Source: Gigantopelta aegis (lineage: Eukaryota > Mollusca > Gastropoda > Neomphalida > Peltospiridae). Taken from it: a stretch of DNA of 64,000 nucleotides. Shown here one piece after another: positions 23,993-35,362 of the stretch (position 1 is its first letter; every line of letters begins with the position of its first letter). Under the pieces are notes generated by a model that was given only the letters and a program-made list of their open reading frames with translations, was not told the DNA's origin and did not search any database. The position numbers and the translations under genes were made by a program. Location: contig NC_054706.1 of the NCBI RefSeq assembly GCF_016097555.1, positions 76,830,754-76,894,753 of the forward strand, in the 5' to 3' direction.

Positions 23993-24214
23993 ATGAGCAA
24001 ACAGTATTCGTGGATCATTGTGGCACACCCACGACGTGAACCAGAGAGAGTGATATCGGAGGATTCCCAGTGGTATAAAAGCAAGTCTGAAGCTGTCGAC
24101 TCACTCAAACGTGTTATAGCTCGTGGTGTTGACATTCCAGATTGTTGGGGAGGACCGTACTATTGTATAGTAAGTCGATCTGCTTACGTTGGAAATTATG
24201 ACAGACTTGATTAA
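23993..24214 (+). CDS. Small unknown Polinton-borne frame (73 aa)
   Basis: A short frame just inside the left TIR beginning MSKQYSWIIVAHPRREPERV. It has mixed charge and no membrane segment or known motif. It lies upstream of, and on the same strand as, the ATPase region. I do not recognise it; it may be a real small Polinton gene or chance. Confidence 0.35.
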   Translation: MSKQYSWIIVAHPRREPERVISEDSQWYKSKSEAVDSLKRVIARGVDIPDCWGGPYYCIVSRSAYVGNYDRLD

Positions 24215-24336
24215 CGAAACTGTGACTTATTTTTCCCTTCTTAAGGATGGAACTATAAAACGAAGACGGCTGTATTGATTCAAGCATCACTCAAACAGGC
24301 CAAGGTGTTGATAGAAACGTCACCTGAATAAAATCC

Positions 24337-25183
24337 ATGATGGGGTCAACATCATGCCCTGAGTGTGGGGACACTTTTTCCAGATATGACAATATGCAAA
24401 GGCACCGGAGACAGATGCATCGACCAAACACCCTCCCCCCTCCACCTCCTCCTCCTCCTCCTCCTCAATTCTCCTCCTCAAAGGCCAGTGATACAATCAG
24501 CAACCTTGGGATTACAAGCTGAACAATACGGAGAGCCTTTCAAATTTACTATACCATCTAATGCTGTTTTAGTGGGTCCGAGTGGATGTGGGAAAACTAT
24601 GTTTATGTACCAAATACTCCAGAAAGGACTCATCAGACCTAAACCTAACAACATCATTTGGTGTTACACTGAGTGGCAGCCACTTTACGATGCTATTCGT
24701 GAAACAATGCCCCAAGTCCAGTTTGCGAAAGGTATCCCCTACAACCTACAGGACGACAACTTCTTTGATGCATGCAACAACAATGTTTTAATTCTGGATG
24801 ATCACATGACCGAGGCCAAAGATGATAAACGTATTTCTCAGTTATTTACAAGAACTTCGCATCACAAGAATCTAGCTAACTTCCTTCTGTTACAAAACCT
24901 GTTTCCAAGAGGCAAGGAGTCACGTGATATTGCTCTCAACTCTCACTACGTGACCTTGTTTAATTCGCCCATTGATAGACATCAAGTAAACTTGTTTGCG
25001 AGAAGAATCTATCCAAATAACAGTGATCGTTTTATGTCGGTTTATGAGACTGCTGTTCAGAGACCTTATGGGAATCTTACTGTAGACTTGCGACCATCGA
25101 CTCATGAGAATGAGAGACTTAAACCCAATGTTTTAGATTGCCCATCAGAAATACAACGAAGGCAGCCCACTCCACCTACATAA
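24337..25183 (+). pseudogene. Polinton C2H2 finger and packaging-ATPase region
   Basis: This fossil region codes a C2H2 finger (CPECGDTFSRYDNMQRH), a proline-rich stretch, and an ATPase of the FtsK/HerA-like packaging type with Walker A GPSGCGKT and Walker B NVLILDD. Packaging ATPases of this group load DNA into capsids in related viruses. Its place next to the left TIR and its company with capsid-like parts support the Polinton assignment. It is broken. Confidence 0.82.
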
Positions 25184-25344
25184 CGTTAAATAACGTGTCG
25201 TCGCCGCCCGATTGTCAGATACATTCAGACACCCGAGCCGTGGACACTGTTGATCCTGTGGATTCTGAAACCAAAAACAATTTGGAAGTGGAATATACAG
25301 CCGAAGACGAAAGCGAATCCAGTGACGAAGCAGATCCCTTTGTT

Positions 25345-25951
25345 ATGGCTACTGCTTGTACCAACTGCGGCGTTTTATTTGGCAATATGACGGATCTACA
25401 ACGCCATATTAAAACATGGTGCCCAGAGAACGGATTTATGCCCTCCAGAAAACGCGTTAAGATTGATGAAGAAGATGCCTACAATCATGACATTTTTGAC
25501 ACGCAGAAAGGAGGAGAAAAGCGCATGTATGATAAAAGAGAACAAGAACTGACTAGAATGGCAGAATGTTGGCTTACAGCGAGTATGGGGTCGTGTTCGG
25601 ACCATGCATATAGAAGACATGAAAAGCAGACGTAAGAAATATCTACAACAAGGGAAGACACAAAAGTGGATAGACAGAAAACTGCAGCAACTGTGGGAAA
25701 ACGAATTGCTCAAAACACTAAGTATTGTTATTGAATTTACAAAGTATTTTTCAGAAGCACCTTTATTTCGATCTATATTGGATTGTTTAAACAAAACTGA
25801 CCCTAACACAGATCAAATGCTAATAAAGGACAAAATCAAGCTACTGCTGAAGCCCACCATGAAAGAAATAATACCGTATGTAGACCTGACGGAAGAAAGT
25901 GAATCGGAATCTGATCATTCAGATGTTTCTGAAACGAGTGAGCAGGAATAG
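25345..25951 (+). pseudogene. Polinton C2H2-finger protein region, acidic tail
   Basis: A fossil region with one C2H2-like finger (CTNCGVLFGNMTDLQRHIKT) followed by charged, helix-prone sequence and an acidic serine-rich end (ESESESDHSDVSE pattern). It follows the ATPase region on the same strand. I do not know its function; it is broken. Confidence 0.55.
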
Positions 25952-26040
25952 AATACTTAAGTTTAAGCAATACATTTTTATGTTCACATTTGCATTGAAC
26001 ATAGATCAGACTGGACGTTAAAACCCCTAAACTTATCAGT

Positions 26041-26193
26041 ATGGCTGTGAAGAGGAAGCGATCAAACCTGATTCACATAATCAAATCACATCCAATCATG
26101 ATGAAAAGTGAACAGAAGAAACCACTCCTTTTGTTTGTGAAAAGACGGGCAGACCTTGGACCACCTGGGAAGAAGTTACTTCCAAAATACTAA
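26041..26193 (+). CDS. Small basic Polinton-borne frame (50 aa)
   Basis: A short frame starting MAVKRKRSNLIHIIKSHPIM and ending GPPGKKLLPKY, rich in Lys and Arg. It lies just after the finger-protein region. A DNA-condensing or structural role would fit the composition but is only a guess. Confidence 0.35.
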   Translation: MAVKRKRSNLIHIIKSHPIMMKSEQKKPLLLFVKRRADLGPPGKKLLPKY

Positions 26194-26199
26194 CACAAC

Positions 26200-28680
26200 A
26201 TGAACGTTTGTTGATGTACATGATCAAATGTAACATGTCTTTTGTGGTGTTTTTACAAATGCTCTGCAATAAATAATACGTACTACTTAAATGCATTTTT
26301 GTGTTAATTCTGTTATCGAATGCAGATTCTTAAACCTGAGTACACCTACAGCAAGTGCTCAACCAATTGCGAGGGTCCCCTCCCGTTTAAAAAAAAAGAG
26401 AAAAAAGTTCAGGGTTATATTTTCAAGTACCATGATTTTCTTTTCTTTTTTTAAATTATAATAATAATGATAATAATATAATCAGAACAGAAACTACCCA
26501 CTCACTAGGGAAATGTACTTTACGTTTCTAGGTTAACACTTTCTAAATGTATTTTCTTTCCTTTAGAGTATAAAACATCAGTCGAACAGAAATATAGCAA
26601 ATAGCCACGCACGGTAGACTAAATTGAATACGTTTTAGTGTTAAGTATGACCTAAAAATTCCGTGAGCAATGTGACAAACTTAATGATACAACAGTTTTC
26701 TCTTACCAAACGCTACACAGATTTGGACAATGTATTATTGCCCTCGAGGATTTTTTTTTTTTTTCGACCCTCCACTGCATTCATTTGAAAGTATTTTGCT
26801 CTGTTCAGAAATGTATTGCGAGTTATGGTCTTTAATGTGTCAAAAGACTATAATTTAGTCATTAATTTGTTTTATATAGGCAACCATTCCTAGTACACTT
26901 TAATGTACTTTGTATTAATATATAAAAATCACTAATATCTACAAGTTAAAATATTCTTTAAAGTAAGCTAGTGTCACGCATTCTGAGTTTCTAGGTTACC
27001 ACAAGTATTTCATCCTTTAAAAGTAAGACACAGTAAATTGCGAACAAAGTACTGTTTGTATATAAATGTAGCAAAGAGTCTCGCTTGACACACTCAACAG
27101 AATAGGTTTTATGTTTGAAGTATTAGTACTGTGGTCAGTACGTACTTGCAAAAGAAACATACTCTCCTGATTGAAATTATATTACTTAAGGTCATAGATG
27201 ACACCTGTTATTTCTATAGGTAAACCATCTCTCACAGACTCCACGAAATCTGGAGTTTCTATGGTATCGCGTTAAAATAGTCTCGCATGGTTGAAAATTC
27301 AGAATGTGTTTTATATTTGGAAAGTAAGTGTTTAATCCAAAAGTACTTTGACAACGAAATATACTCCCATCACTGAAATTTAAAAGAAATATTTGAGATT
27401 CAGATATCAGCTGTGATTTCTGTAGTGAATAGAAACTTAACCATGACATAGCAATTTTTAAATGTACGTTAATAGTCCACAGAACGGCAAAAAAATGTCA
27501 AGTCAGTAACTCGTGGGTACCGGTTTAAAGTTAAATCTCATTAGTCAATAGTAACCTGTCAATAATTTTGAAGTTGTTGGTTATTGTTAACCGTTTCCAA
27601 CAAAACTGGGGAACGCAAGTATTTTCACAGCATAGTATATAATTTTCAGTATCTTAAACAAATAAGGATAAACTAGTATTTGCCATTCTTAATTTCAACA
27701 TTAGATTGTCTTTTAGATATCCTTTCAAGAAAATTATTTGAATCACCTACTGTGCTTTATTTGGATTTTATACGGGCTTACCTAATGTTGTTTCAATTTG
27801 GTTTACCTAATGTTGTTTTACTTTGGATTATATACTGTTGTTTCAATTTGGATTATATACTGTTATTTCAATTTGGATTACCTACTGTTGTTTCAATTTG
27901 GAATACATACTGTATTATCTGTTTATTATTATATCGGATTACACTCTAGTTATATCACAAATAATGACAATAAAGAAGTAACGAATTAAATTAAGCTTGC
28001 AGTGTATAAGTAATATGTATTATAAAGGTAGGAGTTACAGGGTCAGCTCTGGGTGAGAAAACAATTTTGCCAAATGATATTTAAATTAAAATTACATAAA
28101 CCTTTTTCACTATTTTTAAAAACCATTTTAAATAACATTTTTAAAAGGTATTTACCAATTTAAATAAATTTGTTAATGTTTTAAAAATTATTTATGAATT
28201 TAAACAAAATTTGTTAATGTTTCAAAAATTATTTTTCAATTTAAATAAAATTTTGTCATGTTTTAACAATTATTTTTTAATTTAAATTAAATTTGTTAAC
28301 GTTTTAAACAAATATTTTACCAATTCACAGTTGCCAGAATTGTCTACTTTTCACTATGGTGCATTACTTTGCCGTATCCACCCATGATTATCTACTGCCG
28401 TGATTTTATATTTTATATTACTCTGAATATGTACCAGGAAACACCCTAGTTCATGCAAATAAAAAAATTAAAGTATTTCTTACAGTGTTTTGTTAGATAT
28501 ATAAAGAGGTATAACCAGAATTACCTGTGGGTACACAATTATACTGCTATCTAGTAAACTAGTATAAGACTAATGTTTAAAAATATAACAAACCAGCGTT
28601 TTGTGACACAATCTATTTATTTCAAAACGTTTGTATAACAACACATAAAGTGGATACATGATTGTGTACAATATTTAACA
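26200..28680. other. A, T-rich middle of the Polinton with tandem repeats
   Basis: No coding part is recognisable. Two tandem arrays stand out. About six 25-bp units built on TTTGGATTATATACTGTTG lie at 27759-27915, and about five 45-50-bp units built on AATTTAAATAAATTTGTTAA lie at 28080-28325. This is the point where the two converging gene blocks meet. Confidence 0.7.
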
Positions 28681-28682
28681 TA

Positions 28683-29177
28683 TTAGTATGTGCAGGAAAT
28701 ACAAGGCGGGCTACAATATCTAAAATATTTACGTATAAAGTTATAAACGAATACATCATTCTGTAATGTATCTTCACTAAACTGATTCACAATATCGCTC
28801 ATCATCAGGTCAGTTTTACACTTTTGTAACAAGTAATACAAATAATAGAATCCACACGTTTTAGCGTTCACGGTTTGAACGGATTTGTTATTGTACACGT
28901 AAGATGAAGAATGTCTCTTTAAAAAATCTACAAACATTGGATTGTAATATTTGGGTGGTTTACCAAAACTATCGAAAAACTCTGCTTTATTATTATTATC
29001 AAAATAGAACGCCACCCAGTGATGACCAGGTAGGTGAGATGGGTCTGTGTTCACGATACAGCCCCAGGGATTTAACCGTTTCGTGCGTGGTAGTGTGTCG
29101 CTCGAGTAAACACCTACAATGCGTAAACCTAAATCTGGGTCACAGTCAATCGCGCACTGAATCTGCTTTCCATTCAT
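28683..29177 (-). CDS. Polinton adenain-type cysteine protease
   Basis: A 164-residue frame with the order His (GHHWVAFYF), Asp (EFFDSFGKPP) and Cys (KTCGFYYLYYLL), the arrangement of the adenovirus-protease-like family that matures capsid proteins. Length is close to that of other Polinton proteases. It is the first gene of the minus-strand block read from the middle of the element and lies directly downstream of the capsid-like region. Confidence 0.85.
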   Translation of the reverse strand: MNGKQIQCAIDCDPDLGLRIVGVYSSDTLPRTKRLNPWGCIVNTDPSHLPGHHWVAFYFDNNNKAEFFDSFGKPPKYYNPMFVDFLKRHSSSYVYNNKSVQTVNAKTCGFYYLYYLLQKCKTDLMMSDIVNQFSEDTLQNDVFVYNFIRKYFRYCSPPCISCTY

Positions 29178-29185
29178 GATATCCT

Positions 29186-30491
29186 TTATTTGACATACAC
29201 GTTTCGGGTCTGGTCGATTTCAATCAGGCTAGGAAATTCACCATACACTATACAACTGACAGTTTTTGTCAAAGCCGATTTAAACTGTACTTCTAACCGT
29301 AAATTACCACTCTTAAGCAAACTTAAATAATCAGAGTCCACGAAAACGGGTTCGAGACTGAAACACAAACAGACCATTTCCAAGCTCAAATTCAGTTCTT
29401 TGGATGTAGTTTCCAGTGTCTTGACCCCATCTGCTGACTCCCTCGAACAAATTCACGTAGGCACTCACGTCGTCTGCTTCGACTGGTCGACCGGGAACAC
29501 TGACGCCGTCCAGATACAACGCCAGCGTTTTTACAAACGAACTCTGAAAATTAAACGGGTTCTTTGTATACGACCCGCTTACGCCGTCACTGTTGACAAA
29601 CCCGACAACCAGTTTGCCGGGACACTGCGACTGAAACACGCTGTCACACACGTAGCTCTGCTGAGACGAAGGGATGCTGCTCATTTTAACTTCGGTTTTA
29701 GTGAACGGATACAAGGCGTTAGACTTTTCAAACAGCTTGTTGTGCGTTAAAATAAGTGCACTGTTCATTTTCAATTTACATATCTTATAGTAAATATCTA
29801 GAAGCTCGATCTTGTACTCCTGACCCGACTTGCCAGCCATCAAACAAAATGGGATGGAGCTCCGAAATAACTTAAGTGTCATATCCACCCCATTCACCAG
29901 ATATCTTCCTATATTAAAAATATCTTCACACAGGGGACCTTCCATGGTAATAATTTTGCTGACAGCGATGTGTGCTCCTCGATCCGATACTCCAGAATTA
30001 GTACCAGTGATAGGATCGGTGCTTTCGATATCTGCTTGTGTCTCTCCGACGTCCTTGTAAAACAGTTGAGACTGGAGTTGCGACTGTTTAGTTTCTGCTC
30101 CATAATTCAGTAAGGTTTGAATGTATACTTTGTAGGGATAATGATTGTTCGCCGAACTCACCAGTTGACCGTGTAAATACACAGCTACTTGCGACCACAG
30201 AGCTTGCATGAATAAATTTACTGGCGCCACGTGTTCGTCCTTACCTAAAACCGTTCCATCGGAATGACTCACTTTCAGTTTAACATGTAAACGACTTCAT
30301 TTCAAATCCACGTAGCCACTTCCACTATTTGAAATTTGAAATTCTACTGGTGACGAATCTGTAATTTGACTAACAGGTCTAACATCGACGTAGTAATGTT
30401 GAAACACACTCGTTTGGTATGGGGGCATAGTAAACAGATCCAAAGCACTGGTTAAACCTTCCACAAAGTCTTTGTCTGTAAGGAGTGACAT
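29186..30491 (-). pseudogene. Polinton major-capsid-like region
   Basis: A fossil region whose fragments resemble the double-jelly-roll major capsid protein of Polintons: a start like MSLLTDKDFVEGLTSALDLF, QALWSQVAVYLHGQLVSSAN in the first half, and FEGVSRWGQDTGNYI with SLEPVFVDSDYLSLLKSGNL near the end. It lies between the protease and other capsid-type parts, the usual order. It is broken in a small number of places. Confidence 0.8.
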
Positions 30492-30512
30492 ATTGTTTGT
30501 TGTTGTTTACGT

Positions 30513-30902
30513 TTATACAAATATATCTTTTTCACTAACAGCTGATTTGTACTTCGTAGCAGGAGCTCGTTTTTTCTGTACTGTCATGCGTCTGACTTTT
30601 TTGCTTCTGACAATTCGATCACCAGATTTATGTTTAATAGCCCTGGTACGTTCCTGTTCAGCTTCGGCCCTTTCTACCACATCTTGTGTTTGTGACGTGA
30701 CTTCTATTTTAGGTTTGTGCTTGTTGTCCACGTCACTGTTTACATGTCTCGGAATCATTGGAATCATATAAGAAAACCACTTGTTCTTGTAATTCCCAAC
30801 TCCAGATCCAACCTGCTTATTTGACTGAACAACATTCTTTGTTCGTTTATCAAAATATTTTAACCATTTATTAACATCAGGAACGTAAACTTTTCGATCC
30901 AT
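30513..30902 (-). CDS. Basic Polinton protein, possible minor capsid or core part
   Basis: A 129-residue frame, strongly basic in its second half (RSKKVRRMTVQKKRAPATKY) after a sequence beginning MDRKVYVPDVNKWLKYFDKR. Short basic proteins next to the capsid gene occur in Polintons and in adenoviruses as core or cement proteins. The assignment is by position and composition only. Confidence 0.5.
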   Translation of the reverse strand: MDRKVYVPDVNKWLKYFDKRTKNVVQSNKQVGSGVGNYKNKWFSYMIPMIPRHVNSDVDNKHKPKIEVTSQTQDVVERAEAEQERTRAIKHKSGDRIVRSKKVRRMTVQKKRAPATKYKSAVSEKDIFV

Positions 30903-30910
30903 GGTAATTT

Positions 30911-31333
30911 ACTCTAAAAACGGATAATATCGTAATAGTAGTGTCACACTCGTGCTCTCTTTGATAAATGAGACTGGAGTGGCGGATGCATCCTTTATTT
31001 GTATTTCAACATAGGAACTCTCTGTCACTACAACAGGAATGTTCCACATTGTATTAAACTTATACCGTGGCCGTCTCGTAAATCAACACGTCTTAGTAGT
31101 GGTACAAAACTATCGCCTACTAGACTGCTGTCACACAAATTACACAACACGTCCACTTGCAAATCGTTCATACTTTGAATATCAGTTTCTCCAAAATTCA
31201 AATCCACAAGAGACACAATCCACACACCTTCAAAAGTTAACCTCTTGTTTAACTTTACTCGAAAATGATAGGGGTTGTTGTCAGGAAACATTGATTTAGA
31301 GTCAGTACTCTTCAATATAATGTACTTCTCCAT
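30911..31333 (-). pseudogene. Polinton penton-like (minor capsid) region
   Basis: It begins MEKYIILKSTDSKSMFPDNN and continues with YHFRVKLNKRLTFEGVWIVS and LVDLNFGE, the opening pattern of Polinton single-jelly-roll minor capsid (penton) proteins. It lies between the integrase and the other capsid-type parts. It looks broken. Confidence 0.7.
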
Positions 31334-31344
31334 GTCTCACGCAG

Positions 31345-32479
31345 TTTTCAGTTCTCCTTCTTCTACGTACGAATCGAAGCTAGGTGGCCAGCCTAACCAC
31401 CGAACCAAATAGTACACTGTTCCCTTTTCCTTCTTCTTTTAATTTTTTTTTTCGATTTTCCACAGAATGTCTTGATTTTTATTCACTTTCTGAAGTTCGG
31501 CCATATAAAATATACCTTTCAGCACTTCGTCGTGAAAATCTCTCAGTCTGTACACTGGAATACCTTGTCGTCTACTTCTAGAATGTATTTTAAACAACTC
31601 TTCTGTCCACCTCAAGTCCTGCTCCTTTGTGAATGATTTACGCAAATAGCTGATTCTCGTTAAATCACCCACTTTAAATAAAAAATTTGCTAATGGTTTC
31701 TTTACTTTAAGTTTCTTAACCATGGGTTCGACGTACAGATGACTCCAAACTTTAATTTCGTTCGCTTTATTTACATCAACCGGTGCCCACAGTCCCAAGG
31801 ACGAGTGAACTGTATTGTTATAATTGTGTACTAGATCTGCTAAAACGTCTATGTATTTTTGTGTATTGTTGTAAGTCGTAAAACGCGCGATAAGCCCCCG
31901 CAGTGTCCTAAATATTCGTTCTGCGAAGTTACTTTTGATATTTTCATTCTGCGTGACAATCAGTTTAATGTTTTCTTTTGATAGAAACTGCTTGAATACA
32001 CCTGCGAACTCTGTACCTTTGTCTACCCGAACTTTCTTGGGTATACGTTTGTCTTTTAAAATTGTTTTGAATCCTTCTAACACCGTCTCCGGTTTCTTGT
32101 TTACAAGGGGTATGGCCCACAGGTATCTCGAAAGAATGTCAATAGCTATAAGCAAGTACCTAACTCCATCGTTGACTTTTGAATGGCTGCTGACGTCCAT
32201 TAAATCCATGTCAAACATCTCATCTTTTTTGTTAACCCGTACTCGGAGACGCTTGAATGAACGGTTCACTGGTTTGTGAAGACTGTACGCATCTTTGTCG
32301 TTCAACCACTGTGTTACCGCTTTTAACTTGTACGTTTGTAAACCACGTCTCTTCAGAGCGTCGTGAAACTTCTTTGGTCCGTAGAAAGCTCCAGCGTCTC
32401 TCGGTTTTGTATAATATTTTCCAAGACCTTTCTTGTTACGTTCATTCTTTTCAGTGTTAGGGTTCACTCTGGATGACAT
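31345..32479 (-). pseudogene. Polinton retroviral-type integrase with chromodomain-like end
   Basis: The core shows the acidic triad pattern of the rve fold: FDMDLMDVSS, VRVDKGTEFAGVF and SNFAERIFRTLRGL. The last part codes YYLVRWLGWPP, typical of a C-terminal chromodomain. In Polintons this enzyme joins the TIR ends to target DNA with a 6-bp duplication, in agreement with AATAAG here. The region is mostly whole but counted as fossil. Confidence 0.85.
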
Positions 32480-33141
32480 GACTTAACTAATGTATTCTGT
32501 GTCATTAATTTATACGCGCAGACGATCTTCTAAACGTAGTATTTTAAGTACTTGTTCTTTTAAAATGTTCATCCACTCTACAGTTTTAACGTTCATATCC
32601 AAATAGTCTTTGCATTGATACTGACACAAAACAAATCCTGGAGTGTTTAATAAAACTGGATCTGCATAAACAAGACTAACCATCTGTCAGCAACTACATC
32701 TTCGTTCAGTTCAACCCATGCAGTTGTGTAATAGCGTTCGAGCATATCCTCGTGATTCAGTGTTTTACAGGTGTGAGTTTTCTCTTCGTCGAACATGCAG
32801 CCCATACACATTTCTTTACAGAATCACTGAACCAGTTTACACACTTCAAAGGCATAACTCAGAGTTAACAAATTTTCCAAGCATTTTCTGTTATCAACTG
32901 TATCTACTTCATCCACAAGTATACGAGTTGGTCGTATTTTCTTGATTATTATTAGCTTGGTACTGGTATTCAAATCGCAGAAGGATCGTTTGGCATCCAT
33001 CTCACATTCAGTACAACTCTTAAACCAACAAGTTGATTTTTTCACTATTGATTCATTAAAACTGCATTCTGATCGTAAAACATATTTCCAGCTGAAGTAA
33101 AGCGCCTGTTTATTGTCGTTATAGTTCATCTTTGAACGCAA
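32480..33141 (-). pseudogene. Unknown Cys-rich Polinton region
   Basis: The region upstream of the integrase codes a frame beginning MRSKMNYNDNKQALYFSWKY with CWFKSCTECEMDAKRSFC, then further cysteine-containing sequence. The spacing of cysteines suggests a metal-binding domain, but I do not recognise the family. It is broken. Confidence 0.45.
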
Positions 33142-33428
33142 TCGTTACAAATAATAAATAATTACACTTCTCTTTATGTTATAAAATATATTCAAATGTA
33201 TTTTTGAAAAAACTGGTTGCGATTGGTTAATAATAATAATAATAATAATAACAAATAAACCGGTTTCAACTGGTTTTCTATTCAAAAATATTATTTCATC
33301 ATTGCTAACAATAAACCTTTCAAAGCATATTTAGACAAAGATCTTTGTACCCATCACCCTTGTCACAACTAAAAACCCAAGCAAACACAAAAGACTGACT
33401 CAAAATATCTATATTATATATATATATA

Positions 33429-35029
33429 CTACTCAAAAGAATTTAAGGGTCAGACGATATTTTCGACATTATTTTCTGAATGTCAATTATATTAGCTAGA
33501 CCATAATGTCACGCATGGTATTGTTCCATTTTAACGAAAGTGGGTCTAAGCAACCCATAAATGAATTAAAATCCACTGTCATTGACACTGTCGACTAGTT
33601 CTAATGGCGAAAACATGCTTACATTTGCACGTAAATTAGGGCGAAAGCGAAAGGTCTGCTAAGTGCCCATAACTTGCTTTTTCACAAAGCGCTTCATTTG
33701 CACGCTTTGCACGTGTATTCCATGTTCCCAATGCTGAATTTCCGTATAATTGGAGCTTGCCTTCGTGTATGGAGCACACTCCAAATTCGACAATGGTACG
33801 ACGTCAACTGACTATCGAAGATCGAGGAAGGGCTATTGCTTGGCTCCAGGATGGCAATACGCAAAGAAATGTTGCTCTGAGACTTGGTGTCAGTCAGAGT
33901 GTCGTTGGCCGACTGTGGCAACGTTACCAAGCAACGAATTCTGTTCGAAATCGTCCACGTTCGGGAAGACCCCGAAGCACTACAAATAGAGAGGACCGCT
34001 ACATCACCAATATGGCTCTACGTCAACGCACAACCACTGCACGCCGATTACGTGACAATCTGCGGACTGCGACTGGAACTCGAGTGTCTGATCAAACCAT
34101 ACGCAATCGTCTGAGAGCCAATAATCTACGCTGCCGTCGCCAGGCTGTTCGACCACCACTCCTACCACGTCACAGAACGGCCAGACGTCACTGGTGCACA
34201 CTTCATCTGCGGTGGCAACGTGTTCAGTGGGGTCGAGTGATGTTCACTGATGAGTCCAGGTTTAGTCTCCAGTTCAACGACGGTCGGGTTCGTGTCTACA
34301 GACGTCCTGGGGAGCGCTTCGCTGACGTTAACGTTAGACAACGTCACCGTTTCGGTGGTGGCAGCGTCATGGTGTGGGGCGGCATCTCTATCCACCACAG
34401 GACCCCCCTCTATGTGGTGGATGGCAATCTGAATGGAATCCGCTATCTGAATGAGATTATCCGGCCGTTGGTTCTCCCAGGCCTTCAGCAGATTGGCGGC
34501 GGAGTAGTTCTGCAGGATGACAATGCCAGACCCCACCGCGCCAGGGTGGTAACCGACTTTCTCAGACAACAAGATATCGCCAGGATGGATTGGCCAGCAT
34601 ATTCGCCTCACTTAGCCCCAATAGAGCACGCCTGGGACGAATTAGGCAGGAGAGTTCGGGATAACCATGCCCCTCCGGCCAACCTTCATGATCTGGGTCA
34701 ACTTCTTATGGCAGAGTGGCAGGCCATTCCCCAAGAGTTCTTCAGACGTCTGATCAACAGCATGAGGCAACGATGTGTCGAGTGTATTCGCGCCAGGGGT
34801 GGATTCACACACTATTAAACGAATGTTCTAATGTGTAAAATTTATGTTTGACAACCTTCAACTTTGACAGCATGTCATGTGACTTTCTTGTATACAGTGA
34901 CGTTTATTTGTGGTTTTTTGTAAATATGGAACAATAAATTAAATTTTTGATGTAGTTTACATCATCAATCTAATACACTCTGAAACTTATTTGGTTATAA
35001 ATTTTTGACCCTTAAATTCTTTTGAGTAG
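33429..35029 (+). mobile_element. Tc1-type DNA transposon inserted in the Polinton
   Basis: A 1601-bp element with terminal inverted repeats CTACTCAAAAGAATTTAAGG at the left and the inverted copy at the right (ending CTTTTGAGTAG), flanked by TA in a TA-rich target. It carries one intact transposase frame. It lies between the Polinton's cysteine-rich region and its right TIR, so it is younger than the Polinton. Confidence 0.95.
33793..34818 (+). CDS. Tc1/mariner-superfamily transposase, DD34E, intact
   Basis: A 341-residue frame from the ATG at 33793 (MVRRQLTIEDRGRAIAWLQD), chosen because longer versions need a TTG start or lie outside the domain. The N-terminal half has paired-like helix-turn-helix DNA-binding domains (VALRLGVSQSVVGRLWQRY; GRPRSTT). 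Catalytic Asp residues lie in FTDESRF and LQDDNARPH; the Glu lies in LAPIEHAWDE, with 34 residues between the second Asp and the Glu. The end reads ARGGFTHY. It excises and inserts the element at TA. No stop or frameshift is visible, so it could be active. Confidence 0.94.
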   Translation: MVRRQLTIEDRGRAIAWLQDGNTQRNVALRLGVSQSVVGRLWQRYQATNSVRNRPRSGRPRSTTNREDRYITNMALRQRTTTARRLRDNLRTATGTRVSDQTIRNRLRANNLRCRRQAVRPPLLPRHRTARRHWCTLHLRWQRVQWGRVMFTDESRFSLQFNDGRVRVYRRPGERFADVNVRQRHRFGGGSVMVWGGISIHHRTPLYVVDGNLNGIRYLNEIIRPLVLPGLQQIGGGVVLQDDNARPHRARVVTDFLRQQDIARMDWPAYSPHLAPIEHAWDELGRRVRDNHAPPANLHDLGQLLMAEWQAIPQEFFRRLINSMRQRCVECIRARGGFTHY

Positions 35030-35084
35030 TATATATATATAAATAACACCACTTTAGTTCCCATTGAAACGCGGACGTTCCCGC

Positions 35085-35362
35085 CCAAAATTTGAAAAAT
35101 TGCCAGTCATCCTCTCAACACAATAAGTGCATTTCTTTTGTTCCAAAATCCATTATTCGCTCCACTGAACCGGAAAACCCCATTATCCGCTCCACTGAAC
35201 CGGAAAAACCAATTACACGCTCCACTGAACCGGAAAGACAACAGGTGCACATCCATTGTTCCGGATTGGGGACCCATTGTTCCGGAGGTGCATATCCATT
35301 GTATTGGAGGCGACTCCATTGTATTTCCATTGTTGTCCCCGCTACGTACAAAATATACTACT
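35085..35362 (-). repeat. Polinton right terminal inverted repeat
   Basis: Inverted copy of 23370-23646, ending CAAAATATACTACT next to the AATAAG target duplication. The two copies differ by about ten substitutions and one small indel by eye. Confidence 0.92.

Larger units (their letters stand above)
23370..35362. mobile_element. Polinton/Maverick fossil, flanked by AATAAG
   Basis: The element is 11,993 bp including a 1.6-kb Tc1 insertion. It begins AGTAGTATATTTTG, ends with the inverted copy, and is flanked by exact 6-bp duplications AATAAG at 23364-23369 and 35363-35368, the length typical of the family. Recognisable parts are a packaging-ATPase region on the plus strand at the left and, on the minus strand at the right, an adenain-type protease, major-capsid-like region, penton-like region and retroviral-type integrase. 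The two gene blocks converge on an A, T-rich middle. No polymerase B was recognised. It is broken, with perhaps six to ten breaks overall. The two TIRs differ at about ten places in 277 bp by eye, suggesting moderate age. It sits inside a LINE. Confidence 0.93.
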
